DNA of 7,176 nt from Spirochaetota bacterium. Lineage in GTDB: Bacteria; Spirochaetota; UBA4802; JAFGJZ01. This document shows, one piece after another, positions 1-5,751 of this stretch (the stretch's first letter is position 1; each line of letters begins with the position of its first letter). Made by a program: the position numbers and the translations under genes. The DNA lies in assembly GCA_023396665.1 (NCBI GenBank), contig JAEWVL010000019.1, forward strand, positions 1 through 7,176. Reading direction: 5' to 3'. The notes beneath the pieces are model-generated. The model searched no databases. It worked only from the letters and a program-made list of their open reading frames with translations, and was not told the DNA's origin.

Positions 1-195
1 CCTGTGCTGTTTGTCGAATTCGGCGCTGAGCGCGTGAAAACCCTCGTCGGCCAGATCTTCGATTTCGACGCGCAGGTCCTCGACGCGGGTCAGCAGCGCG
101 ATGCGCTGTGTCTCGTTTTGCGGCTCGATTTTCTCGATACGCGCAAGTTCGCGACCGTACCATGGTATGACGTATTCTCCGAATGGACCGAACAT
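1..195 (-). CDS. N-terminal part of an unrecognised protein, cut by window edge
   Basis: This is the first 65 codons of a minus-strand gene that continues past base 1, with no stop in frame. The ATG (195-193) has GGAG (complement of 203-206) seven bases upstream, which decides the start. An in-frame ATG at 219 has only a C-run in front of it. The protein starts MFGPFGEYVIPWYGRELARI and then becomes strongly charged and helix-prone, rich in Glu, Arg and Leu, from about residue 15 to 65, which suggests a coiled coil. There is no signal peptide or membrane segment, so a cytoplasmic protein is likely. I do not recognise the family and assign no function. It is divergent from the diguanylate cyclase gene. 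The opposite-strand reading frame here lacks a ribosome binding site and is a shadow. Confidence 0.75.
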   Translation of the reverse strand, partial: MFGPFGEYVIPWYGRELARIEKIEPQNETQRIALLTRVEDLRVEIEDLADEGFHALSAEFDKQHR

Positions 196-239
196 GGCGA
201 CACTCCGTTTTTTTCCCATGCGGGGGGATACACGGACAA

Positions 240-269
240 ATTGCAACCATAAACACGCTTGCGTTTCAA
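240..269 (-). promoter_or_regulatory. possible sigma-70 promoter of the partial minus-strand gene
   Basis: On the minus strand TTGAAA (complement of 264-269) and TGCAAT (complement of 240-245) are separated by 18 bases, about 45 bases before the start codon. The -35 matches consensus at 5 of 6 positions and the -10 at 4 of 6. This is a pattern match only. Confidence 0.3.
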
Positions 270-302
270 CAGATCGTGAAATGCTGTAATCGAGCTTCTT
301 TG

Positions 303-330
303 TTGACAAAATCTGCAGAAAGATAAAAAT
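303..330 (+). promoter_or_regulatory. possible promoter of the diguanylate cyclase gene
   Basis: A perfect -35 hexamer TTGACA lies at 303-308. The A-rich stretch at 324-330 could serve as a -10 at 15-16 bp spacing but matches TATAAT poorly. It would leave a leader of roughly 95 bases before the ATG at 433. The -35 is convincing and the -10 is not. Confidence 0.3.
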
Positions 331-432
331 CGCATGTATGCTGTTCGCGAACATTTCTTCTGTAACAATTCGGCCCGGTTTGCTGCCATTAATTCAGAAC
401 TGTGATCGTGTTACCCTGATGCCGGAGTCACA

Positions 433-1584
433 ATGCCTGATTCATTAATGACAATGTTTTTTCTGAACAGGACTTTGTTTCTTGCTACGAATATCATACT
501 GCTTTATATATTCTTAACGCCGAGACGCAAACCTCTGTTTCAGGTAATCGTGTTTTTGCTGACATGGCTCGTAATTTATTTTCTGCGAATGCTCACAAAG
601 CCGCTTAACATGCATCCTCTGGTCGACAGCTACTTAATGGGTTCTCTCTATATCGTTCCCTGTATACTGGTATTTGCTGAAACGATTCAGGCGAAAATAT
701 TTGTTTTTTACATGATCTATTCTCTCTCGCAGCTCGTCTTTCTTGTCTTCATGTATGTTGATGGTTTTTTTTCTCCCGCTCTTCCGCAGCTCTTTATTCT
801 TGTGGGTATGCTTCTTGAACTGGTGCTGCTGCCGCTGATCGGGCGCTATCTGAAAAAGCCGCTTCGGGAAATTCTCGACATATTGAATCAGCATACGCCC
901 GTCTTGACAACGTTTCCGTTACTGACCTTTCTTTTATTTGTCATTTACAGTTTGCAGAAAACGGAACCCCTGTTCGAGTTCATCAAGCTCGTCATCTCGA
1001 CGGTGATTATTTTTATTTCATATATCATGATCTCCGTCGCAATCAGCGGAACCAGGCGCAGACAGGAGCTTGAGCATTTGTCGATGACGGACGATTTAAC
1101 CGGTCTTTACAACAGGCGATATTTTGAGCGGCGATTTCAGGATGAGATCATTAGGTACAATCGAACCGGAACCGCTTTCGCTTTGATCGCCGTGGACATT
1201 GATTTTTTCAAAAACGTTAACGACCGCTACGGGCATGATTGCGGTGATTTTGTTCTGAAGGCGGTATCGGAAGGTATCAGAAAATCCGTAAGAACCTATG
1301 ATGTCATTGTCAGGTGGGGCGGTGATGAATTTTTTATTCTGCTGCCGGAAACTGACGGCGAGCGGGCTTTCGGTCTCGCGGAGCGAATCAGGAAAACTGT
1401 GGAAACGGGCAACTACAGTTTTAACAGTTTGTTTCTTAAGCTGAGCGTAACGCTTGGATTGTCGCTTGCCAGGGCCGGTGATACCTGTGAAACAATTATC
1501 AAGAAAGCTGACATCGCTCTGTACCATGGTAAAAACAAAAACAGAAACTGCACGGTTGTGTTTGACGAGAGCATGAAAGAATAG
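433..1584 (+). CDS. membrane-bound diguanylate cyclase (7-TM sensor plus GGDEF)
   Basis: A 383-residue inner-membrane protein that should make cyclic di-GMP from two GTP. The start ATG has GGAG at 424-427, five bases upstream. Residues 10 to about 205 hold about seven hydrophobic segments (near 12-29, 35-53, 66-82, 88-108, 117-137, 157-173 and 183-205) with short loops, probably a membrane sensor of unknown ligand. A short basic linker (TRRRQELEHL) leads into the GGDEF domain at about 215-378. That domain has the entry motif LSMTDDLTGLYNRR, the metal/substrate region VDIDFFKNVND (Asp255), an intact GGDEF signature at 296-300, and an RxxD inhibitory site (287-290) exactly five residues before it. 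Catalysis and product feedback inhibition are therefore both predicted. No EAL or HD-GYP domain is present. The final codons form one arm of the downstream palindrome. The GGDEF assignment is certain; the signal sensed is unknown. Confidence 0.96.
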   Translation: MPDSLMTMFFLNRTLFLATNIILLYIFLTPRRKPLFQVIVFLLTWLVIYFLRMLTKPLNMHPLVDSYLMGSLYIVPCILVFAETIQAKIFVFYMIYSLSQLVFLVFMYVDGFFSPALPQLFILVGMLLELVLLPLIGRYLKKPLREILDILNQHTPVLTTFPLLTFLLFVIYSLQKTEPLFEFIKLVISTVIIFISYIMISVAISGTRRRQELEHLSMTDDLTGLYNRRYFERRFQDEIIRYNRTGTAFALIAVDIDFFKNVNDRYGHDCGDFVLKAVSEGIRKSVRTYDVIVRWGGDEFFILLPETDGERAFGLAERIRKTVETGNYSFNSLFLKLSVTLGLSLARAGDTCETIIKKADIALYHGKNKNRNCTVVFDESMKE

Positions 1585-1614
1585 TCCGCCTTTCGGCGGA
1601 CTATTCTTTCATGC
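1571..1614. terminator. bidirectional intrinsic terminator, perfect 20-bp stem
   Basis: Bases 1571-1590 and 1595-1614 are perfect reverse complements around a TTTC loop (1591-1594). The GC-rich core GTCCGCC/GGCGGAC is followed on either strand by TATTCTTTCAT, so either transcript gets a U-rich tail from the outer stem. The cyclase stop codon TAG (1582-1584) lies inside the left arm. The convergent enolase-superfamily gene stops at 1636. The position between two convergent genes fits a shared terminator. Confidence 0.85.
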
Positions 1615-1635
1615 AAAATCCCGGACAAAGTCCCC

Positions 1636-2862
1636 TCACTGGGCCTCTTTTCTTTTTTTCAGTTCAAGCGCGGTTCTGAGTCCCTTCTGTTTTATCACCT
1701 GAATTTTCTGCGACGTTTCGGTCATTCTGAAAAAGCGGCGGCCGTATTTTTTCAGCAGCTTGCGGTCAATTTCAAAGCCGAGTCCCGGTGTTGTAAAGGG
1801 GGCGAGCATCGCTTCTTTGTCGGGAATGATCGGGGCGATGATGCCCTCGCGCTGTTCGGGTACCCATGACGGCTCCTCAAGCGGGTATTCGAGCGGCAGC
1901 ATGTTTCCCCTGTCGGCAAGCACGAGGTTCCAGTTGACGTAGAAGCCGATGCCGTTGGTCCATGTGTGCGGCGAATATTCGCGACCGTGCTGATGTGCGG
2001 CATCGATCACTTTCTTTACCTGTGCGATGCCTCCGGCGAAGGTCGCGTCGGGTTGATAGATGTCGAAGCAGTCTTTCTCGAACATGATCTTGATCTCGTC
2101 CCAGCCGTAGTTGAGTTCGGCGCCGGAGATCTTCACTTTCGATACTTTTTTCAGTGCGGCATTATCGTCGTAGTTGCGCGAGTCGAGCGGCTCCTCGAGC
2201 CAGTCGATGTCGTTCGCCTGACAGGCGTTTGAAAATTCGACGGCGCGCTTGAGGTCCCAGGCGGGAATCTTGTCGACGATCGTGACCAGCCAGCCCTGGT
2301 TCGCATCGACGCCGAGTTTTAGTGAATCGCCTATCCCCTTGCGAATACCTTCGATATTCGCGATGTCTTCCTGTAAGGTTCTGCTTTTCACCCGAAGCTT
2401 GGCGGTTTTGAAGCCCTTTTCCTTTATTGCCAGCAGTTCATCGACACGCTTTTTGGCTTCGTGCATTTCGCCCGTCGAACAGTAGACCTCTATGGGGCGG
2501 GCATCGCCGCCGAGCAGTTCGTAAACCGGCTTGCCCTTGCTTTTTCCGATTATGTCCCAGCATGCGGGTTCTATCCAGAAATTGCGCCAGCCGAGTATGC
2601 CCGCCTGTTTCAGAAGATTCTGAACTGACTCGATGTCGTTGGGATCGGCGCCGAGAAGGTATCCCCCTATGAGATCGCCCAGACCCTGCCGCTCAAAGCC
2701 GAGCGCCGAACCGGCCGCATAGCCCTCGATACCGTCATCTGTCACAAGCCTGACAAGGGTAAAGCCGTTGTGTGTCTGCGGATAGCCGGGTATCCATGTG
2801 GGATAAAAAGTCTTTTTCAGCGGCACCTGTACGTGATAGAGTTCAATTTCCGTTATTCGCAT
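1636..2862 (-). CDS. mandelate racemase/muconate lactonizing enzyme family protein (enolase superfamily)
   Basis: A 408-residue cytoplasmic enzyme of the enolase superfamily, mandelate racemase subgroup. Members abstract the proton alpha to a carboxylate with Mg2+ help, as racemases or sugar-acid dehydratases. The start (MRITEIELYHVQVPLKKTF) is fixed by AGGAGGT (complement of 2870-2876) seven bases upstream. The frame stays open 78 codons further, but without a start signal. An N-terminal capping domain (about 1-125) precedes the barrel. Visible active-site residues are a KxR motif (Lys155, Arg157) where KxK is common, metal ligands Asp186 (VDANQGW), Glu223 (WLEEP) and Glu249 (SGAEL), the dyad Asp272 (QPDATFAGGI) and His299 (YSPHTW), and Glu325 (LPLEYP). 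The Asp-His dyad marks the mandelate racemase subgroup. The substrate cannot be read from sequence, and no transporter or sugar gene adjoins it. It converges on the cyclase gene. Confidence 0.93.
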   Translation of the reverse strand: MRITEIELYHVQVPLKKTFYPTWIPGYPQTHNGFTLVRLVTDDGIEGYAAGSALGFERQGLGDLIGGYLLGADPNDIESVQNLLKQAGILGWRNFWIEPACWDIIGKSKGKPVYELLGGDARPIEVYCSTGEMHEAKKRVDELLAIKEKGFKTAKLRVKSRTLQEDIANIEGIRKGIGDSLKLGVDANQGWLVTIVDKIPAWDLKRAVEFSNACQANDIDWLEEPLDSRNYDDNAALKKVSKVKISGAELNYGWDEIKIMFEKDCFDIYQPDATFAGGIAQVKKVIDAAHQHGREYSPHTWTNGIGFYVNWNLVLADRGNMLPLEYPLEEPSWVPEQREGIIAPIIPDKEAMLAPFTTPGLGFEIDRKLLKKYGRRFFRMTETSQKIQVIKQKGLRTALELKKRKEAQ

Positions 2863-3170
2863 CGTTGTGACCTCCTCTTGGGTAAAGAGAATCTCCGATA
2901 CAAAGCCGCCCGAAGCGTGCCATCGGGAGAACAATGAGGGGCGAAGCTGTATTCGGGATATTCCGTTGATTTTGATGTGGCATCCGGCTCTTTCAAGGTG
3001 AAGACAAAGGGGAAAGGGGAATCGGCGGCAGGTGTCGTCAGAGTCAGTTGTCAATTTTTCAGATAGTCTTGTATTTTTTTTTTGCTTGTCAATCACTAAT
3101 ATTATAACTTTGAATGGTTTCTCTTACCGGGTTTATTGTATAGATATTATCATTCATAATTGGAGAACGT
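2863..3170. other. divergent intergenic/leader region between the enolase-family gene and the LEA14-like gene
   Basis: About 300 bases with no supported gene. The minus-strand frame of the enolase-family gene stays open through most of it (to 3096), but the predicted peptide has no recognisable character and no ribosome binding site. It probably serves as promoter and leader DNA. The part at 3050-3160 is AT-rich. It contains two copies of the octamer TTGTCAAT (3048-3055 and 3086-3093), and a minus-strand TATAAT at 3106-3101 that could start the enolase-family transcript with a leader of about 230 bases. No clear -35 accompanies that TATAAT. Confidence 0.5.
3110..3139 (+). promoter_or_regulatory. 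weak candidate promoter of the LEA14-like/AraC unit
   Basis: TTGAAT (3110-3115) and TATTGT (3134-3139) are separated by 18 bases, about 31 bases before the LEA14-like start codon. Each matches its sigma-70 consensus at 4 of 6 positions. The surrounding DNA is AT-rich, so other -10-like sequences (TATAGA at 3139, TATTAT at 3145) are also possible. Confidence 0.25.
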
Positions 3171-3668
3171 ATGAAAGCGCTGAAATTCGTATCCGCATCA
3201 ATTCTCGTATTCTGCTTTTTTGCCGCCATGCTCTGCGCACAGGAGGATATGCCCGATATCAGGGTGAAGCCCTCTTCAGTGGAGATTACCGGAATAGATT
3301 CGAAGAAGATTAAACTGAAACTTTTCGCCGAGATTGAGTATCCCCAGACCGAGCGAAAGCCGCTGCTGCTGGCATCGATAAAATCAAAGGTGTATGTCAA
3401 CAAGGCCTTCGTTATGAACGCCAATACGGCGAAAAATCTAGAGTTTTCAAAAACCATCACCTCCGATTTCAATATCGCGCTCGTCTACGATGATCTGCTC
3501 AAAGCCGCTCCCGCGTTAAAAGACAAAGAGCAGGTGTGCGAGATCAAATCGACTTTTTATTTCATCGTCGACAGGGATCTCGGCTTTAACACCAGAGAGG
3601 TCGTGTTTACAAAAAAACTTCCCTCATACAAAAGTGCAGCCAAATCGGCTCTCAAAAGCGCATTCTGA
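3171..3668 (+). CDS. exported LEA14-like (WHy/LEA_2 domain) protein
   Basis: A 165-residue protein. GGAG at 3162-3165, five bases upstream, supports the ATG. It begins with a signal peptide: basic MKALK, a hydrophobic core to about residue 21, and probable cleavage after Ala23 (LCA|QE), so the mature protein is likely periplasmic. Cys22 has a poor lipobox (residues AML before it), so lipidation is unlikely. The rest (about 28-150) resembles a water-stress/hypersensitive-response (LEA14) beta-sandwich. It has the opening PSSVEITGID, alternating hydrophobic strands (KIKLKLFAEIEYP), a VYVNKAFV strand, and a C-terminal FYFIVDRDLGF strand. Family members are small desiccation or stress proteins, or substrate-free beta-sandwich modules; the exact role is unknown. 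The AraC-family gene follows after 22 bases, so co-transcription is likely. The domain call rests on pattern and size, not on a search. Confidence 0.7.
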   Translation: MKALKFVSASILVFCFFAAMLCAQEDMPDIRVKPSSVEITGIDSKKIKLKLFAEIEYPQTERKPLLLASIKSKVYVNKAFVMNANTAKNLEFSKTITSDFNIALVYDDLLKAAPALKDKEQVCEIKSTFYFIVDRDLGFNTREVVFTKKLPSYKSAAKSALKSAF

Positions 3669-3690
3669 TTGCAGTTTCGCAAGGGGGGAT

Positions 3691-4560
3691 ATGGACCGGC
3701 ATGAATCGCTTTCGTATGAGGACGTATCGGCGCAGTATCCGGCATCGGAGCTTTACCGTCTCGTGCTCGTGCAGAGGGGCTCGTGCCTACTTAAAACCGC
3801 GGCGGGTAACTACTCGGTAAACGCGCCCGCGGCTCTGTGTTTCAATGACAGTGACAGCTGTACACTCGACTCGTGTGTCGATTGGAAACAGCTGGAGCTT
3901 TTCTTTCATCCGGCGACGGTGAACAGCGCTTTTACGGCTGCCGCACTCAGGGACTCACGGGCGAATCTCTCTTTTACACAGCAACAGGACTACGATTATC
4001 TCTCCGCGTTTGTGCTTCGCGACGGGCACAGCACCGGAGTGCTCGCGCTTTCGCCCGCCGAAGCCGGCAGAATCGGACGGCTGATGCTGGACTATGACGC
4101 TGAAATCGCGCAAAAACGCGATCGCTACTGGCCCTGCCGCAGCCGCGCCTGTCTGCTTGAAATATTATTTTTGATCTTTAAAATGTACCACACCTTAAGT
4201 AATGAATCATTGCTGCAAAATCTCGACGATTCGCTCGCGGGCAGAATCGTTCACCATCTCAATTGCTCTGCCCATGAACGTATACGTCTCGATGAACTGT
4301 GCCGCCGATTCGATACGAACAGAACCACACTGACACGGCTTGTACGCTCTGCAACCGGGTATCCGGTTATCGACTATGTAAACCGGCTGCGTGCGGGCAA
4401 GGCCGCGCTTCTTTTGCGCGATACGAGTCTTCCCGTCGATGAAGTCGCCGCACGGTCGGGATTCAACGACAGCTCTCATTTCTCACGCCTCTTCAAACGC
4501 ATCATGAACGTGTCTCCCGGTGCCTATCGCCGGAGCTTTCGCGACGACGTATTGCGATAA
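3691..4560 (+). CDS. AraC-family transcriptional regulator
   Basis: A 289-residue DNA-binding protein. The ATG at 3691 follows an AAGGGGGG purine run (3681-3688). A GTG at 3634 would add 19 residues overlapping the upstream gene but lacks a ribosome binding site. The N-terminal part (about 15-150) resembles the cupin-like ligand/dimerisation domain of AraC proteins (ELYRLVLVQRGSCLL, then a strand-rich stretch). The C-terminal 100 residues (about 183-282) are a typical double helix-turn-helix. The first helix-turn-helix lies near RLDELCRRFDTNRTTLTRLV. The second carries the hallmark VDEVAARSGFNDSSHFSRLF, followed by KRIMNVSPGAYRR, which matches the family signature of phenylalanine and proline positions. 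The effector and targets are unknown. The gene lies 22 bases after the LEA14-like gene and upstream of the cysteine hydrolase; control of either is only inferred. Confidence 0.92.
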   Translation: MDRHESLSYEDVSAQYPASELYRLVLVQRGSCLLKTAAGNYSVNAPAALCFNDSDSCTLDSCVDWKQLELFFHPATVNSAFTAAALRDSRANLSFTQQQDYDYLSAFVLRDGHSTGVLALSPAEAGRIGRLMLDYDAEIAQKRDRYWPCRSRACLLEILFLIFKMYHTLSNESLLQNLDDSLAGRIVHHLNCSAHERIRLDELCRRFDTNRTTLTRLVRSATGYPVIDYVNRLRAGKAALLLRDTSLPVDEVAARSGFNDSSHFSRLFKRIMNVSPGAYRRSFRDDVLR

Positions 4561-4614
4561 AGGCCGCACGCCGTTTATATCTGCCGGGTTTCGGTTGTCG
4601 ATTCGCATGAAAAT

Positions 4615-4642
4615 ATTGCCGATCTGCCATGTACAAGGCAAT
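4615..4642. promoter_or_regulatory. small dyad upstream of the cysteine hydrolase gene
   Basis: ATTGCC (4615-4620) and GGCAAT (4637-4642) form an inverted repeat with a 16-base centre, in the 127-base gap between the AraC-family gene and the hydrolase. The spacing would fit an operator. A weak promoter-like pair, TGTACA (4630-4635) and TATCAC (4653-4658) at 17 bp, overlaps it. There is no direct evidence of binding. Confidence 0.22.
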
Positions 4643-4687
4643 TGATTTGTGCTATCACTCATTTGAATTTACAGATGAGGAGATCAT

Positions 4688-5236
4688 ATGAAAACAGCGC
4701 TGGTCATTATTGACATTCAGAACGATTATTTTCCCGGCGGACGACACGAGCTTGCAGGTACACACGCGGCTGCGGATAAGGCTGCGATGGTGCTTGCCGC
4801 TGCCAGGGCAAAGGCCTTGCCTGTCGTGCACGTGAGACATATTTCAACGTATGAGGGGGCGACTTTCTTTCTCGAGGGCAGTGAGGGCTCGCTGATACAT
4901 GAGTGTGTTGCGCCGCTTGCCGGCGAAACGGTAATCATCAAGAACATGCCGAACTCGTTTGTCGCCACCGATCTTGAGGCAATTCTGCGTGAGGCGAATA
5001 TTGACACCATTGTCTTTTGCGGCATGATGTCTCACATGTGCGTTGATTCGACCGTACGTGCGGCGGCGGATTGCGGATTCAGTTGTATTGTCGCTCATGA
5101 CGCCTGTACCACGCGTGATCTGGTATTTGCCGGTGAAACAGTTGCGGCAGCAAATGTTCACACAGCATTCATGGCCGCTCTTGACGGCGTGTTCGCGAAG
5201 GTGCTGAGGGCTGAAGAGGCGGTTGGGATGATTTGA
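4688..5236 (+). CDS. cysteine hydrolase, isochorismatase family
   Basis: A 182-residue cytoplasmic alpha/beta hydrolase of the isochorismatase-like family. GAGGAG at 4677-4682, five bases before the ATG, fixes the start. The catalytic triad is visible: Asp9 (ALVIIDIQNDYF), Lys85 (VIIKNMPNSF) and Cys118 (CGMMSHMCVDSTVRAA). The GMMSHMCVD block is the usual nucleophile loop. Length and C-terminal end (VHTAFMAALDGVFAKV) are complete for the family. The nicotinamidase metal-site pattern is not evident (the segment reads VVHVRHIS), so a nicotinamidase is less likely than one of the broad amide/ester or isochorismate-type hydrolases. The substrate is unknown. The gene is preceded by a 127-base gap and probably has its own promoter. 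It is followed by a T-rich tract and a small hairpin. Confidence 0.93.
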   Translation: MKTALVIIDIQNDYFPGGRHELAGTHAAADKAAMVLAAARAKALPVVHVRHISTYEGATFFLEGSEGSLIHECVAPLAGETVIIKNMPNSFVATDLEAILREANIDTIVFCGMMSHMCVDSTVRAAADCGFSCIVAHDACTTRDLVFAGETVAAANVHTAFMAALDGVFAKVLRAEEAVGMI

Positions 5237-5242
5237 ACTGTG

Positions 5243-5355
5243 TTTTTTTCTTTTTCTCTGTTGTGAGTTTGTCTCTTTTTTCCCGCTTCGCGGGTAATCT
5301 TTTCTTTTCTTTCAATGTTGTGGGATTGTCTTTTATTCCCGCTCCGCGGTGGGTA
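5243..5355 (+). repeat. two degenerate 56-57 bp tandem units
   Basis: Two units follow each other. Each has a TTTTCTTTT-type pyrimidine tract, TGTTGTG (5259-5265 and 5316-5322), a TTGTCT block, a second T-run, and a GC hairpin sequence (CCCGCTTCGCGGG at 5282-5294; CCCGCTCCGCGG at 5338-5349). The offset between matching blocks is 56-57 bases. A partial third echo, CTGCTTCGCGG, lies at 5627-5637. The units look like diverged copies of one intergenic repeat. Confidence 0.6.
5271..5312 (+). terminator. candidate terminator after the cysteine hydrolase gene
   Basis: A short hairpin CCCGC-TTC-GCGGG (5282-5286 with 5290-5294) is followed by the T-rich run TAATCTTTTCTTTTCTTT and preceded by a T-run. 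The stem has only five GC pairs, so its strength is uncertain. It also forms the end of the first tandem unit described separately. Confidence 0.45.
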
Positions 5356-5362
5356 TTTGGTT

Positions 5363-5371
5363 TGTTATAAT
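5363..5371 (+). promoter_or_regulatory. extended -10 promoter ahead of the hairpin cluster
   Basis: TGTTATAAT (TG at 5363-5364, one base, perfect TATAAT at 5366-5371) is a textbook extended -10 element. It needs no -35, and none is evident. Transcription would start near 5378, only a few bases before the first hairpin. No protein-coding gene follows on this strand, so its natural product would be an RNA. Confidence 0.5.
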
Positions 5372-5377
5372 CGAAGT

Positions 5378-5600
5378 TGGGTGTCCCTTCTTTTTACGCG
5401 AAAAAGAAGGGACGAAGAAAAGCGCGCTCTTCAAACGCCAGAGGGGCTGGCGTGCAGAACTTTCGAGCCGATGCTTACGCATCGGGCTTCGAAAGCTGCA
5501 CGCATTGTAAAACGCTTCATGATGCCCTCCTGGCATCAGCGTTTTACCTGGGCCTCCTGCCCTACGGGAGTGGCACTTCGGCCCCCGGGGGGGGGGTATT
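5378..5600 (+). ncRNA. hairpin-rich element, possible structured RNA or palindromic repeat
   Basis: Five stems follow almost without gaps. (1) A perfect 13-bp stem, 5383-5395 with 5401-5413, loop ACGCG. (2) ACGCCAG with CTGGCGT, 5435-5441 and 5447-5453. (3) A long interrupted stem, 5451-5502: outer CGTGCAG/CTGCACG, middle CTTTCG/CGAAAG, inner CGATGC/GCATCG, TTAC loop. (4) GTAAAACGCT with AGCGTTTTAC (5507-5516, 5538-5547) plus inner GATGCC/GGCATC and a four-base bulge. (5) GGGCC with GGCCC (5550-5554, 5580-5584). Stems 2 and 3 share bases 5451-5453, so they compete slightly. Plus-strand frames through this region lack good ribosome binding sites and give peptides of odd composition, so I do not call genes. 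It matches no RNA family I recognise. A REP-like non-autonomous palindromic repeat is the main alternative, and the strand call rests on the upstream -10. Confidence 0.45.
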
Positions 5601-5620
5601 CTCTTTTCTGAGAAATTAAT

Positions 5621-5751
5621 GTAATTCTGCTTCGCGGTCTTTGCTTAGGTCTAATATATTCTTCTCTGTGTATCTTGTGCTACCACTCAAACTGATACGT
5701 CCGGTTATAAGGCGGGTGTGTGCGATTTAAAAACTCTGGAAGTTAATCTAC
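5621..5751. other. gap with no recognisable feature
   Basis: Between the hairpin cluster and the 3' end of the 53-codon ORF I see no supported gene, strong hairpin or convincing promoter. The only item is a short CTGCTTCGCGG echo of the upstream tandem units at 5627-5637. Confidence 0.5.

Noticed and set aside
1096..1527. Long minus-strand frame antisense to the GGDEF domain
   Set aside because: It lies opposite a clearly conserved coding domain and has no start signal, so it is a shadow frame.
2863..3096. 78-residue N-terminal extension of the enolase-family protein
   Set aside because: The frame is open, but there is no ribosome binding site at 3096 and the extension has no family resemblance. 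AGGAGGT directly precedes the ATG at 2862, where the conserved domain begins.
3225..3243. Lipoprotein signal (Cys22) in the LEA14-like protein
   Set aside because: The residues before Cys22 (AML) do not fit a lipobox, as Leu at -1 is unusual. Ordinary cleavage after Ala23 is more likely.
3634..3690. GTG start giving the AraC-family protein 19 extra residues
   Set aside because: It overlaps the upstream gene and has no ribosome binding site. The ATG at 3691 has a strong purine run before it.
4557..4578. Terminator after the AraC-family gene
   Set aside because: A short bulged stem (ATAAAGGC with GCCGTTTAT) exists, but no T-tract follows it.
4688..5236. Nicotinamidase (PncA) identity for the cysteine hydrolase
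   Set aside because: The triad fits the whole family, but the Asp-His metal-binding pattern expected of nicotinamidases is not seen around residues 45-60.
5366..5413. Integron attC-like site (GTTGGGT at 5376 next to a hairpin)
   Set aside because: There is no matching inverse core RYYYAAC on the other side and no cassette structure.
5315..5619. Plus-strand reading frames of 80-98 codons across the hairpin cluster
   Set aside because: They run through inverted repeats and the G10 tract, lack ribosome binding sites and have no domain-like composition.
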